Shown: piece after piece, positions 11,461 to 21,014 of the stretch
Layout of the letters: every line of letters starts with the position of its first letter
Numbering within the stretch: the first letter of the stretch is position 1
Assembly (NCBI GenBank): GCA_019828545.1
Contig: JACVRA010000164.1
Span: 62,001 to 126,000, forward strand
From: Paracamarosporium sp. OC-R06-R3
Lineage: Eukaryota; Ascomycota; Dothideomycetes; Pleosporales; Didymosphaeriaceae
Length of the DNA stretch: 64,000 bases
Reading direction: 5' to 3'
Translations under genes and position numbers: made by a program
Notes under the pieces: model-generated
Databases searched by the model: none
What the model saw: only the letters and a program-made list of their open reading frames with translations
What the model was told of the DNA's origin: nothing

Positions 11461-13413
11461 CTACAGCCTTGCCGTCCCACCTCGAGACTCGCTACCAAAC
11501 CTTCCATCATCCTGCTTGATCAGATCAGCACCTTTCTCCGCCACCGCATACGTAGTGCTCATGATATTGCCGCTCACATGACCCGGGAACACACTCGCAT
11601 CAACAACTCTTAAGCCTTTGATCACATCGCCCTTACCATCAATCACTTGAAGCCGATCATTGACGACCTCGCCCATGGTCGCCGTGCCAATCAAATGATA
11701 CTGTGTCGATATGTGGTTCTTCACGTACTCTACCCTCTGCTCTTCCGTTTCCAATGTGTTCTCAGGTGGAGGGAGTACGCGTTCCCCCAAGGACTTTGCG
11801 ACTAAGGGATGCTTGGACACCTCATCGAGCCATTTCAAGCCCGCTGCAAGTATCTTAGCGTCGGTTTCGTGACGGAAGTAGCCGGGATCGATGACGGGAG
11901 GTTTCGCTGGGTCTGATGAGGAGATGTGTACGCTGCCACGAGATAGCGGGTGCTCGAGACAAATCAGCAGAGACAGTCTGTTCTTTCCGTCGGGTGGTGC
12001 ACTGAAGAATTCGATCTGAGAATGGCCTGCACTGACATCTAGCTGGCAGGGGATGCAGAAGGTTTGGAGATTCGCGAAGGTTGGATCGGCTAATTGATCG
12101 ACGATGACCTGTGAAGTATCAGCATTAGTATCGGGTTGACATGAGAGTCCATAGCAACATACCTTCTCCTGATCTTTCTCAAACTTTGTCTTCGCAAGAC
12201 TCTTTTTTTCGACCTCCTTGATTGTTTCTTGGAGTTGGTAATCGTCAACTATACTAGCGTAACTGACGAATCCCATCAACATTCCTGGACTGCCATACGG
12301 ACCGTTATGCATCTTCTCGTAAATCTCCAATTGTGCCTTGGCATACTCTTCACCGTGCAGCGCATCCATACTCTTGATGCCGTCCTTAAGGTCAAAGAGC
12401 ATGCCGCCGAGAACATGGTCCTGGAAGTTTGCACCTACAGATCTGTTCTCAATAACGCATTTGACTCCTGCCTTCTGCAATACATCTGGGTCTCCAATAC
12501 CCGATAGCTCCAGCAACTGTGGAGTCTGGATAACGCCAGCAGACAGGACAACCTCTTTGCTCGCTTGGACAGCATGAAGCTTCCCTGAATGTGAGAACTC
12601 CACGCCTGCCGCACCTTGTTGGTCGAACAATATCTTCGTTGCGTATGCTTCTGTCAGAACTCGTAGATTCTGCCGATGCAGATTCGGCCGAAGGTACCCA
12701 GTAGCAGCATACGACCGATTGCCAGCATCCGACGAGCGATCCACCGCCGCAAGAGACGAGTAAAAACCCATGTGATCCCCACTCCAGGCATCATTCAGAG
12801 TACTCGCCTTCCCCCCTACCTCATACGCAGCCTTGCAAAACTCTTCCTCGAGCGGCATATAATGATCATTGAAACTCGTATGAATTGGTCCATCGCTTCC
12901 GTGATACTTCTCTCGCGCAGCATATGGCATGAACTGCTTGTCCGCCGGTAAAGCCTTTTCATCGGGAATATCGAGCATCTGATGCTTGCGGAAATACGGG
13001 ACAAGGTCGTCCCAACCCCAGCCTTCATTTCCAAGCTCCACCCAGCTATCATAGTCTTTGCGCGAGCCTCGCACGTACATCAAATAATTGATGGCAGAGC
13101 TGCCGCCCAGAACCTTCCCTCTCGGCATGCTATACGTCTTGTTTCCCGCGGAAGGCTGCGGCGTCGATTGCATGCACCAGTCGTACTCTGGTCGGCCGAT
13201 CAGCGAGGGATACAGGGACGGTGTAGAGATTTGCTTGTCATCCATCCGGTTTTGTCCTGCCTCGATGACACCGACCTTCACTGATGGATTCTCTGTGAGT
13301 CGCGCGGCGATCACGAGGCCGGCGGTGCCGCCACCTACTACCACATAGTCATACTGCTGAGAGACGAACTCGTCCAGGGAGCACAATGCTGGTCCCGTAT
13401 TCTGAAGCGCCAT
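11461..13413 (-). CDS. GMC-family FAD-dependent oxidoreductase
   Basis: Two exons, 13413-12163 and 12108-11461, encode 632 aa. The N-terminus holds the FAD-binding Rossmann motif V-V-V-G-G-G-T-A-G-L followed by the ribose-binding Glu in V-I-E-A-G. Both GMC signatures are present: G-K-V-L-G-G-S-S-A-I-N-Y and the later S-A-G-V-I-Q-T-P-Q-L-L-E-L-S-G-I-G. The catalytic His is in Q-Y-H-L-I-G-T-A-T-M-G and the C-terminal partner lies in G-H-V-S-G-N-I. No signal peptide is seen, so the enzyme is probably intracellular. Family members oxidise alcohols from choline to glucose to aryl alcohols; the substrate cannot be read from sequence. The 54-base intron (12109-12162) is a multiple of three without an in-frame stop, so it can be mistaken for coding sequence. 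Nearest neighbour on one side is the betaine-reductase-like gene. Confidence 0.9.
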   Translation of the reverse strand: MALQNTGPALCSLDEFVSQQYDYVVVGGGTAGLVIAARLTENPSVKVGVIEAGQNRMDDKQISTPSLYPSLIGRPEYDWCMQSTPQPSAGNKTYSMPRGKVLGGSSAINYLMYVRGSRKDYDSWVELGNEGWGWDDLVPYFRKHQMLDIPDEKALPADKQFMPYAAREKYHGSDGPIHTSFNDHYMPLEEEFCKAAYEVGGKASTLNDAWSGDHMGFYSSLAAVDRSSDAGNRSYAATGYLRPNLHRQNLRVLTEAYATKILFDQQGAAGVEFSHSGKLHAVQASKEVVLSAGVIQTPQLLELSGIGDPDVLQKAGVKCVIENRSVGANFQDHVLGGMLFDLKDGIKSMDALHGEEYAKAQLEIYEKMHNGPYGSPGMLMGFVSYASIVDDYQLQETIKEVEKKSLAKTKFEKDQEKVCCYGLSCQPDTNADTSQVIVDQLADPTFANLQTFCIPCQLDVSAGHSQIEFFSAPPDGKNRLSLLICLEHPLSRGSVHISSSDPAKPPVIDPGYFRHETDAKILAAGLKWLDEVSKHPLVAKSLGERVLPPPENTLETEEQRVEYVKNHISTQYHLIGTATMGEVVNDRLQVIDGKGDVIKGLRVVDASVFPGHVSGNIMSTTYAVAEKGADLIKQDDGRFGSESRGGTARL

Positions 13414-14262
13414 ATCTCAATCGCAATTTCAAAGCATCGACATCAAAATGCAGGGCAAAAGTCTCCGAAGCATTTTACAAGACCACCTCGTGAGCGAGTA
13501 CTTGTAGCTCGCGTTTCCCCGCTCCTCGACTGGAGCATCCGCAGATCCGGCGTCGAGCATTCTAGCCCAACTCGTCCGCAAACCCGGCGGAGTGTCTCTA
13601 CTCATCGGAAAGGTGCCGGATATAGCCTACTTGCGCCACGCGGGATGGTGTTGGCGTGATGACCTGCAGATTGCGGGGGAAGCGCGGAGGATCACATCGC
13701 ATGGCGTGCGGGGAGGAAATATGCGGTAGGAGAAAACTGACCCCACCAAAGTCCACTTCCGCTATCGAACCTAACCATACAAGGGCTTAAAACTGAATAG
13801 AGACTGGGTGACCTAAGCTTATAGCTGTGCAATCCCACGCGGGTGTTGGCCCGAATCTTGAAAGTTTGGTCGAAGCTCACGGAGCGAAAGACCCATTACT
13901 TTGGCATTTGTGGCCTTGAATGCTTCATCTCGACAGCAGACACTAGAAAGCCTCATCTGGCTGAGCGAATTGAAAAAGGAATGTGCTTGACACTGGGAAA
14001 GGAGCGAGGTATAGCCCTGACGAATAGCAATGGGATCCAAACCTATGCATTCGCTCGTATTCTTGAAGCGTGGTTCACAAACAGTGGCATCAATTTCACC
14101 GCCCCGGAACCCAAACAATAGGTCATTGATACCCTGTACTCAGACTGGGAATCTACGTCAAAGCGGTCGGTCTTCGGGAAACAGAAGCTGGCAGAGAAAA
14201 GGGCTTGAGAGACAAAAGTCAACGTCAATAGGCTATCTGGTAGACATGCATGTTACCACTGA
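13414..14262. other. Intergenic, upstream of the GMC gene; holds one copy of an 83-bp repeat
   Basis: About 850 bases between the GMC start and the 3' end of the NmrA-like gene. It contains repeat copy 1 (13644-13726) and is otherwise without a supported gene. Promoter elements of the GMC gene should lie here. Confidence 0.5.
13644..13726 (+). repeat. 83-bp diverged direct repeat, copy 1
   Basis: This segment matches 15941-16023 in the same orientation at roughly 85% by eye. Most differences are transitions. Both copies keep one open frame (W-R-x-D-L-Q-I-A-G-x-A-R-R and S-H-G-V-R-G-G-N), so they may come from a former coding sequence. Confidence 0.7.
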
Positions 14263-14988
14263 CTAGTTTGAGATGACGGGTGTCATGCCATTCCAATCAT
14301 CTTTCTCCACGGCGTCTAATAAGAAGGTAGCCACGCTCTCTCTAGTAACAGTCTTACTGAAGCTAATGCCCTCACCCTTGTTACCATAGAAACAGAGTTT
14401 CATGGATGGGCCTTCAACAAATCGGGCGGGGCGCGCAAGCACATAACTTAAACCACTTTGTTTTACTGCCTTCTCGACCTGCTCATGGTCTTCATAACCG
14501 AAGCGCATATTAGAGTAGCGGACGAGCAGTTTGATGGGTCCGAACAGCGTCGAGAACGAATCGCCCACGCCGTGCGCTTGGAGGGTAACAAGTTTGTGCG
14601 TGCCATGGGCTTTCATGGCGGCGAGGACGTGTACGTGGGCGTCGTACATGAGTGTCGGTGGTGACGTCGACTTGGCGAAGGGGTTATCGCTGGTGCGGCC
14701 GTTGTTTAGCGTCACGACGACGGCAGCGGGCATATCCTCGGCCGCAGCGAAGGCCTTTTCGACGTCGGCCTGGTCTTGCGGCTGGCCCTCGACTATCGTG
14801 AGAGCGCCATCGACAGCGGTCATGGACGCGAGCGATGCCTGGTCCCGCACCAGCGCTGTCACACGGTGGCCTGCGGAGTCGTCAACGTCAATGCAACCAG
14901 AATCGCCAAACTACTCACCTCGCGCGAGGGCGCCTTGGACGACCAGTTTACCCACGCGCCCCGAAGCACCGAGAATGAGGAGGCGCAT
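14263..14988 (-). CDS. NAD(P)-binding NmrA/SDR-like oxidoreductase
   Basis: Two exons, 14988-14919 and 14870-14263, encode 225 aa. The first exon carries the dinucleotide-binding strand-loop M-R-L-L-I-L-G-A-S-G-R-V-G and the splice joins A-R-G to H-R-V-T-A-L-V-R-D, as expected for a Rossmann fold. The length and the lack of a Tyr-x-x-x-Lys catalytic pair place it in the NAD(P)H-binding/NmrA-like group rather than classical SDRs. Roles in that group range from redox sensing to small ketone reduction; none can be assigned. Without the 70-base first exon the protein would lack its cofactor motif, so the two-exon model is well supported. Confidence 0.85.
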
Positions 14989-15369
14989 ACTGGAATGATT
15001 GCTGAGCTGCGGAGAAAACGTAAAGTCGTCCGTCAAAAGCGTCATGCAGCCTTTGAACGCATCCCGACCTCACCGTGCCGCAGCCTACGCCGTTCGACCG
15101 CGCAGCATGGACTTCAAAATCGCAGCATCTAGGCAGCGCATAGGGACGGCGAACATTCCATTATAGACGACGCCAGATGTCCCACCAGGCTCCGTCAGCG
15201 CCGATAATGATGTCGAAAGCTTCCTCTGTGCAACCAGGAAATTTTACCCGCAGCTTTCCATCTCACAATCCTTAAAGTCCAGTCAATTTCGAATCACGCT
15301 CTACTATTCCTTCCTTCGAGTATTCTAGAAGAATTTGTAAAAACACTCTCCTGTTCAACTGGTCTGTTA

Positions 15370-15933
15370 TTGAAGTCTTCGGGTTGTCCATCCTCTCCGC
15401 TCTTCTCATCAAGCAATTTTTACACTGTCGATGTACAATTTTCTCAAGGCTATCTTGGACAACCGAATGAGACAGATCCGAAGTTCTCAGCAGATAGCGT
15501 GTTGTCGGATCCGAACGAAAGGATGCACCGCACGCGCGACCTGGGATATTAGGATATTACCACCAAAGAGCTCTATTGCAAAGGTCGCATGAACCGACAG
15601 ATCAAACTCTACAGATTTCGCCTCGATCTGCAGGATTTGCGGTTCGTATTGTTCGAGCAATACCGGAAGCAGACGTTGCTGTACACCACAAGGAGAATTT
15701 CCTTGTAGCTGTCCTGTGACCTGCTTCGCTTGAAGTCTCATCGGTACGTTCGAGAGTTTTACAAGAACTCCCAGGATACGCCGCACCTAGACAAATTATC
15801 GTCGTGAATGTTTTCCCACTCACCGGAGCCGGAAAACTCGACTACAAATTACTGGAATCTGCGCAGCCAAACGCGGTGGTGGAAACGGTATCGGGCAGTC
15901 TGAAGAGAACGGACAAAACTATCGCAAAAGCCT
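15370..15933 (+). pseudogene. Relic of an NRPS adenylation domain (A7-A10 region)
   Basis: Reading the plus strand gives adenylation-domain motifs in correct order: Q-G-Y-L-G-Q-P-N-E-T, then E-R-M-H-R-T-R-D-L-G-Y (compare the A7 motif Y-R-T-G-D-L), an in-frame TAG at 15550, then K-G-R-M-N-R-Q-I-K-L-Y-R-F-R-L-D-L (A8), a frameshift near 15660, a TGA near 15717, then L-P-G-Y-A-A-P-R-Q-I and F-P-L-T-G-A-G-K-L-D-Y-K (A9-A10). It ends T-I-A-K-A followed by TAG where a carrier domain would begin with Trp. Only the C-terminal third of the domain is left. The three stops can each be explained by C-to-T or G-to-A changes. It is not a copy of the intact A domain at 5.4-9.6 kb, whose A8 region is quite different (G-R-V-G-A-M-I-K-L-R-G). 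Confidence 0.85.
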
Positions 15934-15940
15934 AGACGGT

Positions 15941-16023
15941 GATGGCATTGGCGTTATGACCTGCAGATTGCGGGGAAAGCGCGAAGGGTCGGATCGCACG
16001 GCGTACGGGGAGGAAATACGCGA
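15941..16023 (+). repeat. 83-bp diverged direct repeat, copy 2
   Basis: Begins eight bases after the last stop of the adenylation-domain relic and matches 13644-13726. The same frame is conserved (W-R-Y-D-L-Q-I-A-G-K-A-R-R). Its position suggests that both copies could derive from sequence once downstream of such a domain. Confidence 0.7.
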
Positions 16024-16142
16024 AATGTCGCGATATGAGCCTGTCGTGCCGAAACCCGACGTCAAGGCTCCATACGAATTTATCTTGGTTCGTCTGCCCG
16101 CTCTTACCTTCTCTCTTACAATTCTGCGTTCCTTGGATTAAT

Positions 16143-16543
16143 ATTCGTCAACCATTCATCGTACAATAAGATGGAACAACCCGACAGTCAGCATTCTTCT
16201 CTGGATCGCTAGGATACGAAAAGAGAAGGATAGAGTTCAATATTTCAAGAAAATTCTGGAGAGAGCACCGCTTCTGGGGCTACAAGAGCAGGTCAGGCTT
16301 TCTGAAGATGCAGGGGAAAGGATGTTCAAGAGAATGAAAGGTGACCTGTCGCACTATGGTCCTCGTGGTAACTGGGAGAAGTCTGTCGAAAGTTTCGTCG
16401 ATCAGCTTGCAGCAAGGAGCAGCCAGGTGCCTCACAGACTTCTCTCAATCGCTCCTTCGATTACCCCGAGGCCGACATCGATCGTCGGCGAAAACCAGGC
16501 GAAGGGGTTTGCAGGGTACACCAGGATCAGGGATATGAGATGA
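16143..16543 (+). other. Unassigned open frame, possibly decayed coding sequence
   Basis: A stop-free frame of about 132 codons runs here, with the only in-frame ATG at 16322 (M-F-K-R-M-K-G-D-L-S-H-Y-G). The peptide has an amphipathic, protein-like composition (R-I-R-K-E-K-D-R-V-Q-Y-F-K-K) but I recognise no family. It lies just after the repeat copy and may be part of the same decayed locus. Chance open frame is also possible. Confidence 0.25.
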
Positions 16544-17567
16544 CGCGTCGCCGCCCCTTGTGCGCTGTTCAGGCGCTATGAGAGGAGCGGAAAGACCATC
16601 TCGACTCATAGGGTTTGGGACGCCTTACGGTCCATTGTCATGGTCGCTGAACTGACAATCTGATAACGCATTGCGGCATTTGACACTATTGACTTCTTGG
16701 CAGTAGGTGGCGGTTTCTTTCGCGCTCAGGTCACGGTATGCGCATGTCATTGCATTCACCCTCGCTTCCGCGGAGTGGAGCTTGAGCATAGGTGAATCCA
16801 GAATCCAGCAGTCCTTTCACTCATGGAAGAATTATACGGGTCGATAGCTCTCCGTTGCACATCGTTATCTCGGCAATTATGCTCCACATTACTTTGGGCG
16901 TTACGCCCATAGAGCGCTACGGTCAATGCATTGAGTCAACCCGATTTGGGTGACACGAAACGGTCAACTCGATGCATTTTGAAAATTCTCCGAGTCGGAC
17001 GTCGTCATGTTACAGCGCGTTGAAACGTGGTTCGACGGCTCAAACAGCTTGGCATCGGGTCCCGCTATGCTCCACACCAAATTTCCATTCGTGGAGAAAG
17101 AGAACAATCTGTACGAAACTTTGCTGTTCCGAAACAAGACTAGATTTGTGGGACGTCCCGTCTCCCGATTCTGAGGTTGACCCCAGTCACGACCAGTTCT
17201 TGAAATGAACAGGAGCGTTCCGCCCGGTACCGAGAGGCGAGACATCTCGAAGTGGTGGAAGGCCAAGAAAAGCCAAGCAGAGCCAAGAAGACGGTGCCAT
17301 CTTCAGTTTCAAGCACACAGTAATCGTTCGGTTTCGTACAGAGAGATGTGGATATGCCTATGTTGGGTTGTTCGAAGCACTCTGTATAAAGGTGACTTTG
17401 TTCGCCATGTTGGAAAGACCACTCTTCACCGAGCACACTCACTTCATTCCTTCTCAGACATTCGCTTTGCTTGACGCAATCCATTCTCTTCAATAACTTT
17501 CTTCTTGAAACCGCTTCCAACTTCCAAACTTTCAAGTTTCCAACTTCCAACTTCAAAATCTATCAAA
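16544..17567. promoter_or_regulatory. Upstream region of the pectate lyase gene with a TATA box
   Basis: No gene is seen in this 1 kb. A clean TATAAA lies at 17385-17390, 178 bases before the pectate lyase ATG, and the leader just before the ATG (about 17505-17567) is a pyrimidine-rich run of repeated CTTCCAA units ending in TCAAAATG. Such CT-rich leaders are common in strongly expressed fungal genes. Confidence 0.55.
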
Positions 17568-18360
17568 ATGAAGGCCTCCGTCGCTGCTGCCATCTTGGCT
17601 TTCACTGCCTCTGCTGCTGCTAAGAGCTTGTTCGAGAAGCGTGCCGACTTCCCCATTCCTTCATCCGCGGGCTCTGTTACCTACGATGCTGCTGAGGAGA
17701 TCTCCGGCACCTTCGACGGTGGATTGAAGACCTACGGCCGTGGTGTTTCCTGCACTGGTCAGGATGAGGGTGGTGACTCCGACGCTGTCTTCATCCTGAA
17801 GGACGGAGCCACCCTCAAGAACGCCATCATCGGTGCCGACCAGATTGAGGGTGTTCACTGCGAGGGCTCTTGCACCATCGAGAACGTTTGGTGGGAGGCT
17901 GTCTGCGAGGGTAAGTTTTTTGGTACATGTATCTACCGCATTTGCTAACGATGCTACAGACGCTCTCTCGCTCAAGGGTGATGGTGATGCCACTGTTACC
18001 GGTGGTGGTGCTACCGGTGCTGAGGACAAGGTCATCCAGCACAACGGTGCCGGTACCGTCACCATCGACGGCTTCACTGTCGTCGACTTCGGCAAGCTCT
18101 ACCGCTCCTGCGGTAACTGCAAGCAGAGCGCCGAGCGCCACGTCGTGATCAAGAACGTCGTCGCTGAGTCCGGCAAGCTCCTTGCGGGTATCAACAGCAA
18201 CTTCGGTGACACCGCCGAGATCTCCGGCACCTGCGCCACCGGCGTCAAGAAGATCTGCACTGAGTTCGAGGGTACCACCCCCGGCAACGAGCCTGAGGAG
18301 ACCTCTTCCGGCCCCAGCAACGCCTGCATCTACACCGAGTCCGAGATCACGGAGTGCTAG
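17568..18360 (+). CDS. Secreted pectate lyase, polysaccharide lyase family 3
   Basis: Exons 17568-17910 and 17960-18360 give 247 aa. An N-terminal signal peptide ([16 protein letters not shown]) is followed by a short pro-segment ending in Lys-Arg, a likely Kex2-type site. The mature part is the small parallel beta-helix of PL3 enzymes: many Cys ([21 protein letters not shown]), the row of [12 protein letters not shown] strands and R-S-C-G-N-C. PL3 enzymes cleave unmethylated polygalacturonan by calcium-dependent beta-elimination outside the cell and act in plant tissue breakdown. Codons end overwhelmingly in C throughout, suggesting high expression. Confidence 0.95.
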
Positions 18361-18610
18361 AGGATGGAATCATAAGTGGATGAACATTCCACAGTGTTCT
18401 TCCGGCTCCACAAATCAGAGGGTTGGAACCTTTAAAAAGCGGTTTCTTGTAAATATACTTTCAACGCACATGCAGTGCATGTAGATATCTTATCAAACCA
18501 TCATACTGTACCATACATATTACCGAACTCGGATGCATAGTGTGTGAACCAAAATCACCTTGCTAGGTTCTTACCGAATATGAATTTCCTGTGTGTGGAT
18601 CGTCAATCCC

Positions 18611-19260
18611 TCAGTGTTGCTTCGAACTCTTCGCACGCTCAATTGCAACATTCGTAGCCTCGTCGATGGCTTCTTCTGGTAGTTTCAGCAATCTATTCAG
18701 CGTGCCCTTTGCATGTTCAAAATCACCACAGCCATCAGGGAAGAACACTCGTGTGAACATAACCTTGCCGAAGCCGGACCACTTCCCTTCCTTCATCTCC
18801 TTCGAGCCCTCATCATATCTATTTTTGGCGCCCTCCTTCGTAATCGCCCAGTCGTTTCGCTTGGTATCAGTCACTCGCAGAACCGAGGCGAGCATATCTT
18901 CCTAGCTAACGTTGAAAGAGCTAATATATACCACTTTATTCCTGAAATTCTGCAGGCATGCTTCAGCCTCTGATTTAATGGGTAGACTGAACAATGCAGC
19001 GATGGCACGACCGATCTATCACCGCTCAGTTTCTGAGGTCTGTAGATGCGACATGTATGCACAAAGACATACCTGCGGCCACGTCGAGGTTGAAATCTTC
19101 GTTTGGCCCTCATCGAAACATGTAACAGTACGGGTGTTCAGATCGAAACCGTACGCGCCCGGATTCGCTAGTGTATACTCGTACCAGAATCCAGTTACAA
19201 CGGATATGAAAGAGCTTTGCCCAAGGTTCTCAATGAATTTTCGCGTAGCAACTGTTAGAT
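18611..19260 (-). pseudogene. NmrA-like oxidoreductase, 5'-truncated and interrupted by a nonsense codon
   Basis: On the minus strand the frame V-A-T-R-K-F-I-E-N ... V-T-G-F-W-Y-E-Y-T-L-A-N-P is typical of the middle of fungal NmrA-like proteins. A 57-base intron (GTATGT...GATAG) leads to I-G-R-A-I-A-A-L-F-S-L-P-I-K-S-E, then V-V-Y-I-S-S-F-N-V-S, an in-frame TAG where Gln is expected, and E-D-M-L-A-S-V-L-R-V through to a normal stop at 18611. The N-terminal Rossmann half is missing, since the upstream sequence has no matching frame before the next gene's stop at 19401. The remaining part lacks the cofactor motif, so it should not be functional. The CAG/CAA-to-TAG change is a C-to-T transition. 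Confidence 0.8.
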
Positions 19261-19400
19261 TCTATCAGCGATGGTTCAGAATCTGGGTAGTTGTTTGGTT
19301 TCGGGATACGAGACTCGAGTGGTCAGAATAATCGACTTTGGCTACTGATACGCCTCCACACCTCCAACCATCGATTTAATATCGGACTTAAGCTCCCAGT

Positions 19401-20105
19401 CTACTCAAACACCGGCGGCTGTATCTCAATAAGATTTCCGTCAGGATCCGCCACAAAAGCACTCTGAATCGCTCCTGTCCTCGCATCTCTGAACGCCTCC
19501 ACAATTTGCTCAAGCTCTCCTCCTTGAAGACCCCCTATCGCTTCCACACCAAGCCCATACGCGTTCGCCAGCTCGTCGTTCATTATATCGAGCTCCTCAC
19601 CCGCACCCTTGATAACCTTGCCTCCTAGTGCAGTGACACGTCCTTCCGCTTCTTTTACATCCGGAACGACTAGTCCAAAATGCGAGTACGTGTTCGGCTT
19701 CTTCATGGTCGGAAGTGGCTTGTTCGTCGCACCCTCCAGATGAATAAATTCCACCAATCCCTTGATCTCGTTCTTCCTTTGCGCGAACTCCGCACACGAG
19801 GTGAACTCCGCTGTATTGTGGCCTAAGTATGCGATGTGATATTTGGGAATGGGATTGTATGTGAAGATATGCTGGAGGCCAAGGGCTTCCTCGTAGAAGG
19901 TGATGGCGCGGGTGAGGTTGCTGGTAACGAGGCTAAGATGGTTTATGCTGTAGCCGTTGAATACAGACTTGAGGTCGCAAGATGAAGAGAAAGAGAAAGT
20001 GTTGGTCTGGAGGGTCGTGGTGTTGGACGTTACTTCGGGGATGTCGGCAGACGCTCTTGGAGAGAACCAGGCGATGATGCCGAAAAGTAAGTGTACGGGT
20101 GTCAT
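19401..20105 (-). CDS. Secreted glyoxalase/VOC-fold protein
   Basis: Single exon, 234 aa. The N-terminus (M-T-P-V-H-L-L-F-G-I-I-A-W-F-S-P-R-A-S-A) looks like a signal peptide, unusual for this fold because glyoxalase I is normally cytosolic. Two beta-alpha-beta-beta-beta modules carry the four expected metal ligands: His in I-N-H-L-S-L-V, Glu in V-E-F-I-H-L-E-G, His in Y-S-H-F-G-L-V and Glu in G-N-L-I-E-I-Q. The shape resembles lactoylglutathione lyase, but the glutathione-binding residues were not checked, so methylglyoxal as substrate is only a guess. Codons switch from C-ending to G/T-ending around 19810. Confidence 0.85.
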   Translation of the reverse strand: MTPVHLLFGIIAWFSPRASADIPEVTSNTTTLQTNTFSFSSSCDLKSVFNGYSINHLSLVTSNLTRAITFYEEALGLQHIFTYNPIPKYHIAYLGHNTAEFTSCAEFAQRKNEIKGLVEFIHLEGATNKPLPTMKKPNTYSHFGLVVPDVKEAEGRVTALGGKVIKGAGEELDIMNDELANAYGLGVEAIGGLQGGELEQIVEAFRDARTGAIQSAFVADPDGNLIEIQPPVFE

Positions 20106-21014
20106 CGTGTGATAATAGGAACGCCTAACTAGCGAATGCCAATAATATGTAAAGAACTTCTCCCTTGCTCAGAATGTGGACTGAAAGTGAATATGTCTAT
20201 GGTTGGGTACGTAGAATAACACCATGTACATCGGCGCTTCTTTTAAGTAAATTTTCCAAAAATGGCAGAAAGTAAGCAGCTGAACCACCCACTACTCTTA
20301 CGGCCGTAAATGCCCCGCAAAATCCAAGAACAGAAAGCTGACAATGGGGGCCTAAACTGAGTTAGAGGTTGATACACCCCGGCTAGTACATGTACCACCA
20401 ATACAACCAATAGAGGATAATGTCCAGAACAGGTAAAAAGATTGTAAGTTGCGGGTAGGTGAACGAATTTTATGCAGAATCCTTCGGCTGTGTAACCAAC
20501 CTGTCGACAGGTATTATTCTCAGTGTAAGTAAACTTTGTTCATTTGCAATTTAGAGTCCGATACTGAGTTCGGTTGTGCAGTATGAGTCTGTGAACATAT
20601 ATGTTACGGGCAGTATTATGGCGCAAGTAAATTGTTCTAAACAATGTGGCTGCTGGAGAATTTAATCATTTCAACGTCTAGCATTCGAACCGAAATAGTC
20701 ATGGCTTAACTTAATCCATCTTCCTTTTTTGAGCCTGATAGAATAGTCTAGTCCACCCCAAGGTATCAATATGTAAGGCCACAAACCAGAACGCCGATAC
20801 CAACACCCGAATAACGCCAATTAAAATACGAAATCTAGTGAGACGAGAAGGAAAAGTCGACAGAAGAAATATACGCCTCGATAACCATAATGCAAACCGA
20901 ACAGACAGACCGCGACCCCGTCTTGATAACCAGATCATCTTAATGCTTTTGTGAAGATTCGTAACACTTCAAACTTCACGCTTCTTCTAATACCCCAGTA
21001 CCGTGCATGTTACC
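20106..21014. other. AT-richer intergenic stretch
   Basis: About 900 bases between the VOC gene's 5' end and the 3' end of the transcription factor gene. It is visibly richer in A and T than its surroundings and shows no gene, no tRNA and no repeat that I can support. The part next to 20105 should hold the VOC gene promoter. Confidence 0.5.

Noticed and set aside
18912..19331. 139-codon plus-strand frame
   Set aside because: It is the reverse of the NmrA-like pseudogene, which has clear family motifs on the minus strand.
20615..20710. Possible tRNA (GGTTCGAAT-like box on the minus strand)
   Set aside because: No matching acceptor stem, D-arm or anticodon stem could be folded around it.
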